Part shown: positions 8,261-16,792 of the stretch, piece after piece
Layout: every line of letters begins with the position of its first letter
How positions within the stretch are numbered: position 1 is the first letter of the stretch
NCBI RefSeq assembly: GCF_022134585.1
Contig: NZ_JAKNCT010000004.1
Coordinates: forward strand, 62,001 to 126,000
Length of the DNA stretch: 64,000 nucleotides
Direction of reading: 5' to 3'
DNA from: Mesosutterella porci
GTDB taxonomy: Bacteria > Pseudomonadota > Gammaproteobacteria > Burkholderiales > Burkholderiaceae_F
Position numbers and translations under genes: made by a program
The notes under the pieces: model-generated
Seen by the model: the letters and a program-made list of their open reading frames with translations, nothing else
Database searches by the model: none
Told to the model about the DNA's origin: nothing

Positions 8261-9176
8261 GCGCAGGACAGCGCTGCGCACGCTCGAGGGCGTCTTTCTC
8301 GCCGCCTTCTCCGGGATCTGCTTCGGCTCGATGGGCGTGGCCGCGCAGGTGCTTTTCACGCGCTTTGGCTTCAGGCCGCAGGACCTCGTGTCGATCCGGC
8401 TGATCGGGGCGGGCGCCCTCATGCTCGCCCTCGAGGCGCTCTTCTCGCGGCGCGGGCTTTTGAGGCCACTTTTCTCCGACCTTCGCAACCTCCGCGACAT
8501 CGCGGTCCTCGGCGCGGGCTTCGTCCTCATCCAGCTCACTTTTTTCCTCTCCATTGACGCGGCCAACGCCGGCACGGCCTCGCTCATGGTGGGCTTCGTG
8601 CCGCTTTTCGTGATCCTCTGGCTCGCGGCGCGCGAGAGAAGGCTCCTGCGGGGCCGCGAAGTCCTGTGCCTCGCGCTCGCGATGGCCGGGGTGGCGCTGC
8701 TCGTCTCCAAGGGCCGGCTCTCCAGCCTCGACTTCTCCGTCTCCGGAGTCGCCTGGGGCATCGTCTCGGCCGGGTTCGGGGCGTTCTGCACGCTGCAGCC
8801 CGGCTCGGTCATCCGCCGCACGGGCGTGCGCTTCGCGGTGGGCTGGGCGATGGCCCTGGGAGGTGCGGCCGACCTGCTCTTTACCTCGCCTTTCGCAGGC
8901 GGCGCCCGCTGGACCTGGGAGTCGGCCGGCCTCTACGCCTTCATCGTGATCTTCGGCACGGTGCTCGCCTTCGGCTGCTACCTGAAGAGCACCTCCTATG
9001 TGCCCGCCTCGGTGACGAGCCTGCTCTCCTCCTTCGAGCCCCTCACCGCGGTGATCCTCACCGTGACGCTGCTCGGGGTGCCCTTTTCCGCCCCGGAGGC
9101 GGCGGGAGCGGCCATGGTGATCGCGAACATGGTGATCCTCGCGCTGCCGCGGAAGGGACCGGGCGGCCCGGGCTGA
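8253..9176 (+). CDS. EamA/DMT family transporter
   Basis: This is a 307-residue integral membrane protein with about ten helices and two EamA repeats (first SIRLIGAGALMLAL, second SVTSLLSSFEPLTAVILTVTLLG). The PASVTSLLSSFEPLTA segment is typical of the second repeat. The ATG at 8253 lies inside the end of the M20 gene, so translation is coupled. DMT transporters export metabolites or amino acids; the substrate cannot be told, but coupling to an amidohydrolase suggests an amino acid or a deacylated product. Confidence 0.82.
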   Translation: MPERRTALRTLEGVFLAAFSGICFGSMGVAAQVLFTRFGFRPQDLVSIRLIGAGALMLALEALFSRRGLLRPLFSDLRNLRDIAVLGAGFVLIQLTFFLSIDAANAGTASLMVGFVPLFVILWLAARERRLLRGREVLCLALAMAGVALLVSKGRLSSLDFSVSGVAWGIVSAGFGAFCTLQPGSVIRRTGVRFAVGWAMALGGAADLLFTSPFAGGARWTWESAGLYAFIVIFGTVLAFGCYLKSTSYVPASVTSLLSSFEPLTAVILTVTLLGVPFSAPEAAGAAMVIANMVILALPRKGPGGPG

Positions 9177-9202
9177 GGGAAAGCCCTTCAGCCTGGGCCG
9201 GC

Positions 9203-9265
9203 AAAAAAGCCCTCCCGGTCCGCTGCCGCCGCCCGGAAAGGGGCGTGAGGCAGGCCGGGAGGGCT
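9203..9265 (-). terminator. Terminator of the DASS transporter gene
   Basis: AGCCCTCCCGG (9208-9218) and CCGGGAGGGCT (9255-9265) are perfect 11-base inverted arms. On the minus strand the hairpin is followed by TTTTTT (A run 9203-9208). The loop of 36 bases is long but GC-rich and can fold further. It lies 65 bases after the stop of the minus-strand transporter gene. Confidence 0.75.
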
Positions 9266-9329
9266 GCGCCCGCAAGGGAAAAAGGAGGCAGGAGACAGCG
9301 CCGCCCTTTTCCCGCGCGCCAAACCGCCT

Positions 9330-10742
9330 TTAAAGCGACGTGAACAGGCCCAGCATCCTCCAGTAGGGCACGCCGATCAGCGCGAAGATCACGTAGGAGA
9401 GCAGCGTCACGAAAAGGCCGGTCGCCCACCACTTCTTCAGAGGCACATAGCCCGCGCCGAAGAGCACGGGGCCGGCCGCGTTCGCGTAGTGGGTCACGAG
9501 GGCCCCCATCACGCCGCAGGTGAGGAACACGAGGAACATGTCCCACTTCGGCAGCCCCGCGGCCAGTCCGATCGTGTACTGCACGGGGATCACCGAGGCC
9601 ATGTAGGCGCCGCAGGAGACAAAGAGGTAGCGGCAGCCGGTGCCGGCGAAGACCAGCAGGATCAGAAGCGCCACGTGGTTGAAGGAGGAGAAGTCGACGA
9701 GCGTCTGCAGCCAGTCGGCCATCCAGTTGAAGAACTTGAACTTGTTCAGGGCGCCGGCCATGCCGAGGATGCCGCCGTACCAGGCGAGCGTCGACCAGAT
9801 CTGGCCGTTCACCGCGATGTCCTTCCACTTGAGGATCCCGGTGAGAAGGCAAAGCGAGATGAAGCCGAGGACGACGGCCGTGCTGTTGATCCCGGTGTAG
9901 GAGGAGGTCGCCCAGAGCGCGATCGCGGCGAGGAAGAGAACGCAGAGCACCTTCTCGTTCCTGTTCATCGGCCCGATCGACTCCAGCCCCTCGCGGGCGA
10001 TCCTCTTGTTGTCGATCTTCGTGATCGTGGGCTTGTAGATCTTGTAGATCAGCCAGGGCGCGAGCAGCAACACGATGCCCGCGGGCACGATGAAGCAGGT
10101 CGTCCACTGCAGCCAGCTCACCTGCATGCCGAGAATCTGCTCGGTCATCGACCAGGCAACGGTGTTGGCGGCGTAGCCCGTGAGGAAGGTGATGCCGGTG
10201 CACATCGTCACGATGTAGAGCAGCTGCGAGAGGTAGGCTCCGATTGCGTTGGGGTTGTGCTCGGGGGTGGAGCCCAGGGCCTCGGCGACCGACCGGAAGA
10301 TCGGGAAGATGATGCCGCCCGTGCGCGCCGCGTTGGACGGCGTCACAGGCGCGATCACGAAGTCAGAGAAGGCCGCGGCGTAGCCGAGCCCGAGGGACGT
10401 GCGCCCGAAAATCCCGATCAGGTGGTAGGCGATGCGCTTGCCGAGCTGCGTGTCGCGGAAGGCCTGCGCGATCACAAAGGCGCCCACGACGAGCCAGGTC
10501 ATGTTGAGGGCGAAGCCTGAAAGGGCCACCTGCTGGCCCTTCATGCAGACCGCGTAGAGGCCGAGGAAGATCATGAGGATCGCGGCCTCGGTGAGCGGAT
10601 GCAGCATGATGCCCAGAATCGTGGCCACGTAGAAGGGGAAGAGTCCCCAGGCCTTGGGATTCATGCCTGAGGGCGGATCGGTGAGAAGCAGCAGCAGCGG
10701 CAGGAAGCACACCGCGAGCTTGATGAGCTGGTTTTTTGTCAT
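9330..10742 (-). CDS. DASS family anion/dicarboxylate transporter
   Basis: The ATG at 10742 is preceded by GGGAGAGAG and gives 470 residues with about 12-13 hydrophobic segments. The family motif VIAPVTPSNAARTGGIIFPI is present, as is the second SNT-like region near GCRYLFVSCGAYMASVIPVQYTIG. Close families are the 2-oxoglutarate/malate and citrate/tartrate transporters of the DASS/SLC13 group (YflS/SodiT1-like). Di- or tricarboxylate uptake or exchange would suit anaerobic fumarate-type respiration, but the substrate is not fixed by the sequence. The frame extends upstream of this start without a ribosome site. Confidence 0.85.
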   Translation of the reverse strand: MTKNQLIKLAVCFLPLLLLLTDPPSGMNPKAWGLFPFYVATILGIMLHPLTEAAILMIFLGLYAVCMKGQQVALSGFALNMTWLVVGAFVIAQAFRDTQLGKRIAYHLIGIFGRTSLGLGYAAAFSDFVIAPVTPSNAARTGGIIFPIFRSVAEALGSTPEHNPNAIGAYLSQLLYIVTMCTGITFLTGYAANTVAWSMTEQILGMQVSWLQWTTCFIVPAGIVLLLAPWLIYKIYKPTITKIDNKRIAREGLESIGPMNRNEKVLCVLFLAAIALWATSSYTGINSTAVVLGFISLCLLTGILKWKDIAVNGQIWSTLAWYGGILGMAGALNKFKFFNWMADWLQTLVDFSSFNHVALLILLVFAGTGCRYLFVSCGAYMASVIPVQYTIGLAAGLPKWDMFLVFLTCGVMGALVTHYANAAGPVLFGAGYVPLKKWWATGLFVTLLSYVIFALIGVPYWRMLGLFTSL

Positions 10743-10846
10743 AAGTCTCTCTCCCAGGGGACGAGCAGGGCCGTCATCCGGCCCCCGCCGCGCGGGCCGC
10801 TCCCGAACCGGGAGCGAGAGAGAGCGGCGCATCCCTGTCATGTGTC

Positions 10847-10870
10847 GGTATTCCTGTATTCCGGAATACC
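10847..10870. promoter_or_regulatory. Palindromic operator-like site upstream of the DASS transporter
   Basis: GGTATTCC (10847-10854) and GGAATACC (10863-10870) are perfect inverted arms 8 bases apart, located about 105 bases upstream of the transporter start in the gap shared with the divergent lipoprotein gene. A second hairpin, GCTCCCGAACCGGGAGC (10799-10815), lies in the leader. The first looks like a dimeric-regulator site; no family consensus was recognised. Confidence 0.45.
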
Positions 10871-11017
10871 AGCTACATCATGTCACAGCCCGGACCCGGC
10901 GGTCAATACTTTCCGCCGAACCCCGGCCCCGGCCTCCGGGATGATGCGAGGAACAAAAAAGTCCCTCTTTACTCTTTATAATGACCTCTGTCGCCGATCC
11001 CACCTCAAGGAGAACAG

Positions 11018-11437
11018 ATGATGCAGAGAAGAATCCTGCTTGCCCTTCCCGCGGCGCTTGCCGCTTCCGCGCTCCTGTCCGGCTGCGGGCTTTCCGGCGT
11101 CCGGGTCGAGGAGCTGCCGCGCCGGGAGACCAAGGCGGGCGCAAAGCGCATCCGCCAGGCGATTCTCGACACGGCGGGACGGCTGGGCTACAGCGTCGAA
11201 GCCGACCGCCGGGGCGCGGTGACCGTCGTCTACAAGAAGCTCGACCGCGACAGAAAGCCCATGCAGGCCCGCTACCGGATCGACTACGGCGAGCACTGGT
11301 ACCAGATCCACTTCCTGAACAGCAGGGGCCTGAGCGAAGCCCGGGACGAGGGTGGAAACCGCACTGCGCACCGGAAGGTGCAGCAGTGGCAGTCGCAGTT
11401 CGACCGCCACCTGATGAAAGAGCTCGGGGCGAAGTAA
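11018..11437 (+). CDS. Small lipoprotein of unknown function
   Basis: The 139-residue product has a lipoprotein signal peptide with lipobox LLSGC (mature Cys near residue 23). The mature part, with VRVEELPRRETKAGAKRIRQAILDTAGRLGYSVEADRRGAVTVVYKK, has the alpha/beta pattern seen in several small periplasmic lipoproteins, but I do not recognise a named family. AAGGAG at 11007-11012 serves either of two adjacent ATG codons (11018 or 11021). It is transcribed away from the DASS transporter. Confidence 0.75.
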   Translation: MMQRRILLALPAALAASALLSGCGLSGVRVEELPRRETKAGAKRIRQAILDTAGRLGYSVEADRRGAVTVVYKKLDRDRKPMQARYRIDYGEHWYQIHFLNSRGLSEARDEGGNRTAHRKVQQWQSQFDRHLMKELGAK

Positions 11438-11482
11438 GCCCGCCTTTCCAAGCCGGAAAAGAGAAAAGGCGGAGCGGCCCTT

Positions 11483-11647
11483 TCAGCGCCGCCAGAACGT
11501 GCGCCAGGCGAAAAAGAGGGTGTAGAGCACCCCCACCGTCTGGGCCATAGGCCTGCTCGCTCCCGCCCAGAGAAAGCCCCGGTACAGCGCGTAGCCCATG
11601 GCGGCGTAAAAGAGAAAGACGAGAACAACGGCCCAGTCGATCTTCAT
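11483..11647 (-). CDS. Small two-helix membrane protein
   Basis: An ATG at 11647 opens a 54-residue frame: MKIDWAVVLVFLFYAAMG, then a basic/polar turn (RGFLWAGASRPM) and a second hydrophobic segment (TVGVLYTLFFAWRTFWRR). Two membrane spans, charged ends and high third-position GC argue that it is real, although it is short. The function is unknown. It is convergent with the lipoprotein gene. Confidence 0.5.
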   Translation of the reverse strand: MKIDWAVVLVFLFYAAMGYALYRGFLWAGASRPMAQTVGVLYTLFFAWRTFWRR

Positions 11648-11767
11648 GCGCTCTATTTTATGAAAGGCCGCGCCCTTTCGCCCGCTTTTTTCCCTGAAAT
11701 CACAGGGCTCCGATAAAAGGGCATACCTCAGAAGAAGACATCCATCCTAACTGTTTCTTCTGCACTT

Positions 11768-12838
11768 TCACCCGGCATCAACTAAGGCAAGAGCCATAAT
11801 CAGGGCGGCCACGGCCGCTATCAGCTTTCCTGCAAAAAGCGCGGAGATTCCGGCCGGGTATACAGCCGATACGAATCCCAGCTGATCCCCCAAAAGGCAA
11901 AGAGCGGGGCCAGAAAATGCCGAGCATATCACCCTGCCCCGCCGGGTCATTTGATCGAACAAAGTATACGTCGGCAGTGGATTGGCGAGAGCGACAATCA
12001 TTCCCAAAGCTGCAGAGTCATCAATCTTTAAAAACGAAGCGAATGCATGGAGCAGTCCCGCAAAGTGCCTTTGGATAAACAGTACGAAGGGATAGGCCCC
12101 CGCCAGCATCACACTGATTTCCCCAATGAGCTCAAACTGCCGGCCCATAGGGGCCATCCCAGGAATCAGCACAAAACCAAAATAATTTTCAAGTGCAGCA
12201 ACTGCCAGCAGCAGAATGAAGGCGCCGACCAAAAAACGGGAAACAAGAAGGCAGACCTGAGCCGTTTTTTCCGCAAAAAAAGCAAGGGCTCCGGCTACGG
12301 TAGCCGCAAAGATGAAGGCGGGCATGCCTAGTTTCAGAAGAGAGCTCATGGCATAGCCTTCCGCCAGACCGACCCCAAAAAGACTGAGGGGAGCGGCGAT
12401 AATGCCGATGACCAGTCCCTTGGAAACATCCAAACGACTCTCCGAACCGCACATGGAAAGAGAGAGAGGCATCGCATAGGTCAGAATGCAGCCGAACGTT
12501 CCTCCTAAACCAATCCCGGACAGAACCGCCGCCTCACTGCTGTGAGCCATGGACTGGGCTAGTGGCAAACCGCCCATATCTACTCCCAGCACCATCCCCG
12601 CAAATAGTGCCGGATCCGATCCTACGGACTCGAACAGCCTACCGAAAAATGGGCCGATACACGCTCCCAGGGCCGGAGCAGCACACATAATGCCGACCAT
12701 GACCATAGCAAGCGGTCCCATCGTGTTTAACCCCCGCTCAAACTCCCTGCCATAGCCGAACCGATTGTCAAAGAGGGCTTTGTCCACCGCTCCGACAGTC
12801 ATAAAAAAGGCCATGATCCCAATGACCACGGTGCTCAT
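11768..12838 (-). CDS. EutH-type ethanolamine transporter homologue
   Basis: The 356-residue product has about ten membrane segments and matches the EutH family (GNAGALDKALF-like start TVGAVDKALFDNRFGYGREFERGLNTMGPLAMVM, then MGGLPLAQSMAHSSEAAVLSGIGLGGTFGCILTYAMPLSL). EutH takes up ethanolamine in enteric bacteria. No ethanolamine ammonia-lyase or microcompartment gene lies nearby, so its role here is open. It lies downstream of the respiratory operon but behind a strong terminator. GC content is lower than in the flanking genes, as in that operon. Confidence 0.8.
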   Translation of the reverse strand: MSTVVIGIMAFFMTVGAVDKALFDNRFGYGREFERGLNTMGPLAMVMVGIMCAAPALGACIGPFFGRLFESVGSDPALFAGMVLGVDMGGLPLAQSMAHSSEAAVLSGIGLGGTFGCILTYAMPLSLSMCGSESRLDVSKGLVIGIIAAPLSLFGVGLAEGYAMSSLLKLGMPAFIFAATVAGALAFFAEKTAQVCLLVSRFLVGAFILLLAVAALENYFGFVLIPGMAPMGRQFELIGEISVMLAGAYPFVLFIQRHFAGLLHAFASFLKIDDSAALGMIVALANPLPTYTLFDQMTRRGRVICSAFSGPALCLLGDQLGFVSAVYPAGISALFAGKLIAAVAALIMALALVDAG

Positions 12839-12942
12839 TTCACAGGCTCAGATAAAAAAGGAAAATACGCTTCCCGGCAATTCTTCCTTTATTTTCCTTG
12901 AAAGGACAGAGAAGGAATTCTGCTTTCTGGAAGCTGAAAAAA

Positions 12943-12982
12943 GCTTAAAAAAGTGCCAGAACCGCCCCGGACAGTTCTGGCA
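12943..12982 (-). terminator. Terminator of the molybdoenzyme operon
   Basis: TGCCAGAAC (12954-12962) and GTTCTGGCA (12974-12982) are perfect 9-base arms. On the minus strand the hairpin is followed by CTTTTTTAAGC. It lies about 90 bases after the TtrA-like stop, so the operon most likely ends here and eutH has its own promoter. Confidence 0.8.
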
Positions 12983-13071
12983 TAGAGGTGTACCACAATC
13001 TTACCGGCGATGTCAGCGATGACTCTGCCGCATCAAACCGAATGTGGGAGAAGTCTTTGCAATACTACGGC

Positions 13072-15999
13072 TCAGGCTTTCTCCACCCTCATCGGGATAC
13101 CGCTGCGGCAGTTGCCGCCGGCCCAAACATCGCACAAGAGCGAAGCCGGACCGGGCCGGGTAGGATCCTGAGGAATCAAACGATTAACGGCAATACCGCT
13201 GCCGCGCCGAGCGTCTGCCCGAATCGTCTGCCCATCAATCAGGCAGTCCCTAGCGCCATACCCTGTATGCCCAAAGCAATGGGAAACGCAAACCGCCCCT
13301 GCCGCCACGCCTTGAACACACTTTAAAACTCCCTCGGCAGAAAGCCCGTTCGGGCTCACCAAGCGAGCCTTGTCACCGTCTTTAAGCCCCAGCCGGGCAG
13401 CCGTTGTCTTATTTATAAATATGAAGTTCCGGGGACTGACCCGAAGATCATGTTCGAAAGCGGCAGAATAAGGGGATCTCAGGATGGGCTTGTAGGAACT
13501 GAAGCGCAGCGGAAAACGCTGGCTGCTCCAGATTTTCGACCATGGGTCGCCATTAAAAAAACGAGGCTCGTCCAGCACTGGCACTCCTGGGTACTTCTTT
13601 CCGCTGTAGCAGTTATGCAGCGCTGCCATGGCAGGGTTGAATAGCTGCAGGAATTTGCCGCCTCCGTTTTTCATAAACTGGCCGTCATAGCGCTCTTCAT
13701 GAGCGTAATAGCCTCCTCGTGAGAACAAAGCCTCAATTTGCGAGGCTTCGCCCTTTGTCACTCGCGCTGTCACGTCCCTCATAGCGTGAACGAGTCCGGC
13801 ATATTTACGATCCTCGTCTGTTACCTGTGGCAGCCCTTTGCACTGGGCTGCCACATTGGCAATGTAGCGCACACTCCAGTCCTCCGGATCCAGCAGATCG
13901 ACCGGAGAACCGTCTTTAACCGGTATCGAGGAACGACCGAATCCGGGCAGCCCCAGTTTTACAGCACAGTCTATGAGGAAGCGCTCCATGCCGACTCTGC
14001 GGCCCTGGGCGTCCTTCACCGTCCGGGACTCGGACACAGGAGCACCGGCCACAACGCACTGGTCAAAGCTCCCCCAGGTGCGGTCGCAGGCGTAATCCTC
14101 GTACATCACATGATCCGGGATAATGTAATCCGCATAGACATTGGTCTCGTTGATGTAGGCATCTATCGACACAAAAAGCGGCAGGGTCCGGGGATCAGCC
14201 AAAGCACGGACAGCCTGCCTGCTAAAAGAAGCAGCTGCGTAAACAGGGTTGCTCCTCCAAGTCAGCAGCGCTTTAGCCGGATAAGGAGATTTGTTGGCAA
14301 GAGCCGTAAGCATCTCCGCGGCATTCGAGGCCCCATACCCTGGATTCATGTTGTGATAGAGATGTCCTGCCGGATAAGGCTTAAGGCCCTTCGCCGCCTT
14401 CTGCTTGAATTCTGTAGATTCTTCATAGGGCATGTTGAGGCACACCGTGCTTTGCCCGTCCAGCTTTGGCGCCCCGGAGACTGTATTCAGATCGTATCTT
14501 CCCTCAAACCCCATCTGGGCGCCGTTTCCATAAATGGCGCCGCCCCGCGCGTCATGCGAGCCGATCAGCGTGTTGAGGATACAGATCAGCCAGCCCACCA
14601 TGGGGGCGTCAGCCGTATAGTTGCCTGTGTTCGAAACCACGGCGGCCTTGCGGCCATGGTGAGTGAATTTTTCCGCCACAGCGGTAATCTTCTCTGCCGG
14701 TATCCCGCACAGACGACTGTAGTCTGCAAGCGAATGCTTTTGAGCCTCGCGCTTCAGAAGAGCAAAGCTTGTGGCAAGGCGAACGGATTTGCCAGACAGA
14801 GCCTTCAGGGTCACCTGAGCGTCAAGATCGCCGAGAATCGCTTTCTCAGAGGAAACCGCCCGTCCCCCAACCAGAACGATCCCTTCGCCTTTCTTTCCTA
14901 GCCCAAACTCCGCCGCGTCCGCCATCGAGCCGCTTTCCACATTGACGAGCCAGGCGGCGTTGCTCCAGTTGACCTCTTTCGCTTTTGCGGCTGCGGATTT
15001 AGACGGAACCCTCAAAAAGTCAGCGTTGTACCATTTCCGGTCGATGATGACTCGAACGAGGGCATACAGAAACGCGCAGTCCCCGCCCGGAATGATGGGC
15101 AGCCACGAAGCCCCGGTTTCGGCAGCGGCAGGATTCCTCAAAATAGGGTCGACACAGACATATTCAGCTTTTCTCGCCGTCCTCGCGTCTGCCGCCCCAA
15201 ATCCCAGCCGGTTCAGGCTCGCTCCGGAACTGCCGGGCGCCGTGCCAATGAATATTCCGTATTCAAAATCGTTCCAGTCGATGTCGCACATGCCCGCCTC
15301 AATGGACGGACCGAGCCCCAGAGAATAACCGATCCCCACGGAAGATCCGCAATAAGCATGCTTGGAGACGAGGTTGACGCTTCCGAAGCCTTTGGTCACG
15401 AACCGGCTGAAAAGCCCGCCGCGGATCGTGTCCTCCTCGTTAAAAGTGGCAAATAGCTGGTTGGCCTTGGAGCCGAACTCCGGGCTGCCCGGTTTGACGG
15501 GAGTCTTCAGGTCGCGAATCGACCGTAGCCCCTCCACGCGCCCCTCGCCGAACAAATCCCCTCCTTCAAGGATTTCTCTGAGGGCCTGTTCATAGGGAAT
15601 CGAACGCCATTTGTTTTCTCCGCGCTTTCCTGCGCGCTTAAGAACCTTGACGATTCGATAGGGATCAGAAAGAACATCGGGACCGCTCGCGCCTTTCCCG
15701 CAGGTGGTTGCTCGATGGGAAAGACCGGAATCGCCTGTCAGCATCTCATAGGCCTTGCGCACCGGGGTAGAAAGCGGCAGAGGCCTGCCGCCCGTTACAA
15801 CCTCGCAGTAAGGGTTGCCGGCTACGCGTGTCAGACGCCCTTCCCTTTCGTCATACCTGTAGCGGATGCCACACATGTTGTTGCAGGTAAAGCATTTGGT
15901 AAAACCCAGGCGAATTCCGGGTCTTAATTCAACTGTGCCCCCGGTTTTCTTCATTTCAGGTTCGGAGGCAAGACCGTATCTGATTTTCTTCTCTTGCAT
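13072..15999 (-). CDS. Molybdopterin oxidoreductase catalytic subunit, TtrA-like
   Basis: This is a 975-residue member of the DMSO reductase superfamily. The N-terminal 4Fe-4S site is CFTCNNMCG, completed by the cysteine in TTCGKG. The molybdopterin domains follow, ending in a GLKDGDKARLVSPNG barrel segment. Length and layout are closest to tetrathionate reductase TtrA or the related thiosulfate/arsenate enzymes, and the upstream ferredoxin is TtrB-like. A good ribosome site (AAGGAG) fixes the start, yet there is no twin-arginine signal, so the subunit may be exported with its partner or act in the cytoplasm. The substrate is not proven by sequence. Confidence 0.78.
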   Translation of the reverse strand: MQEKKIRYGLASEPEMKKTGGTVELRPGIRLGFTKCFTCNNMCGIRYRYDEREGRLTRVAGNPYCEVVTGGRPLPLSTPVRKAYEMLTGDSGLSHRATTCGKGASGPDVLSDPYRIVKVLKRAGKRGENKWRSIPYEQALREILEGGDLFGEGRVEGLRSIRDLKTPVKPGSPEFGSKANQLFATFNEEDTIRGGLFSRFVTKGFGSVNLVSKHAYCGSSVGIGYSLGLGPSIEAGMCDIDWNDFEYGIFIGTAPGSSGASLNRLGFGAADARTARKAEYVCVDPILRNPAAAETGASWLPIIPGGDCAFLYALVRVIIDRKWYNADFLRVPSKSAAAKAKEVNWSNAAWLVNVESGSMADAAEFGLGKKGEGIVLVGGRAVSSEKAILGDLDAQVTLKALSGKSVRLATSFALLKREAQKHSLADYSRLCGIPAEKITAVAEKFTHHGRKAAVVSNTGNYTADAPMVGWLICILNTLIGSHDARGGAIYGNGAQMGFEGRYDLNTVSGAPKLDGQSTVCLNMPYEESTEFKQKAAKGLKPYPAGHLYHNMNPGYGASNAAEMLTALANKSPYPAKALLTWRSNPVYAAASFSRQAVRALADPRTLPLFVSIDAYINETNVYADYIIPDHVMYEDYACDRTWGSFDQCVVAGAPVSESRTVKDAQGRRVGMERFLIDCAVKLGLPGFGRSSIPVKDGSPVDLLDPEDWSVRYIANVAAQCKGLPQVTDEDRKYAGLVHAMRDVTARVTKGEASQIEALFSRGGYYAHEERYDGQFMKNGGGKFLQLFNPAMAALHNCYSGKKYPGVPVLDEPRFFNGDPWSKIWSSQRFPLRFSSYKPILRSPYSAAFEHDLRVSPRNFIFINKTTAARLGLKDGDKARLVSPNGLSAEGVLKCVQGVAAGAVCVSHCFGHTGYGARDCLIDGQTIRADARRGSGIAVNRLIPQDPTRPGPASLLCDVWAGGNCRSGIPMRVEKA

Positions 16000-16008
16000 G
16001 GCTTCTCC

Positions 16009-16707
16009 TTACCGCTGCCAGTCATTGCTGTCGAGCTTCAGCAGAACTTCGTCCTTGACCGAGTCAGGCAGTCCGATATAGAAAATGTTGGGCCTGGTTC
16101 CGTGTTGAGTAAGAAGCGCGTATGTCTTGCTGCTGCTGATCACTTTATAGATTTCGCTATTTGGATCATTGAGGTCGCCAAAGATGCGGGCATGCCCGAT
16201 GCAGCTTTCGACGCAGGCAGGGAGCAACCCTGCCTGAAGCCTGTGAATGCAGAAGTTGCACTTCTCAGGAGGAGTCTTGTGCGAGCTGTCGGGCTGCCTG
16301 GCTCCATAAGGGCACGCAGGAACACAGTTCATGCAGTGGATGCAGCGGTCATAGTCAATCACTACCAGGCCGTCCTCGCTGCGCTTGTAGGTCGCCTTGG
16401 TCGGACAAACCTGCACACAGGGCGGATTGCTGCAGTGATTGCACTGGCGCGGCATAGAGATCACAGCCTCGCCGCCGGTCGGGCCGCGGAGTTCGACCTG
16501 TCCTACGGTCGTTCTTCTCCGTGCATCTCCGATCCGATTTTCCATGGAGCAGTTCACCGTACAGGAAAGGCAGCCGGTGCAGCGTCTGACGTCAAAAACC
16601 ATCCCGTAACGTTTGCCTTTTGTTTTCGCCAAAATTTCCGCGCTTGGAACAAACGTCAGAGTCATGCCGCCGGCCATCATTTTCAACAAAGTTCTTCGAT
16701 CAATCAT
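16009..16707 (-). CDS. Four-cluster ferredoxin electron-transfer subunit, TtrB-like
   Basis: The 232 residues start with a twin-arginine-like signal (DRRTLLKMMAGG), followed by four cysteine groups: CTGCLSCTVNC, CNHCSNPPCVQVCP, CIHCMNCVPACP and CNFCIHRLQAGLLPACVESC. The last part (ARIFGDLNDPNSEIYKV) is typical of TtrB and related subunits. It would pass electrons from the membrane cytochrome to the TtrA-like subunit, whose gene begins 9 bases downstream. The signal on this subunit may export the pair. Confidence 0.85.
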   Translation of the reverse strand: MIDRRTLLKMMAGGMTLTFVPSAEILAKTKGKRYGMVFDVRRCTGCLSCTVNCSMENRIGDARRRTTVGQVELRGPTGGEAVISMPRQCNHCSNPPCVQVCPTKATYKRSEDGLVVIDYDRCIHCMNCVPACPYGARQPDSSHKTPPEKCNFCIHRLQAGLLPACVESCIGHARIFGDLNDPNSEIYKVISSSKTYALLTQHGTRPNIFYIGLPDSVKDEVLLKLDSNDWQR

Positions 16708-16792
16708 GGCTGCTTGCTTTTCAGTGCCGGCAGAGCGGGGCGCAGCTGCGCCTCGCCCTGTCGAGAGTTAAAGATCTCGGAGAAATCCCAAG

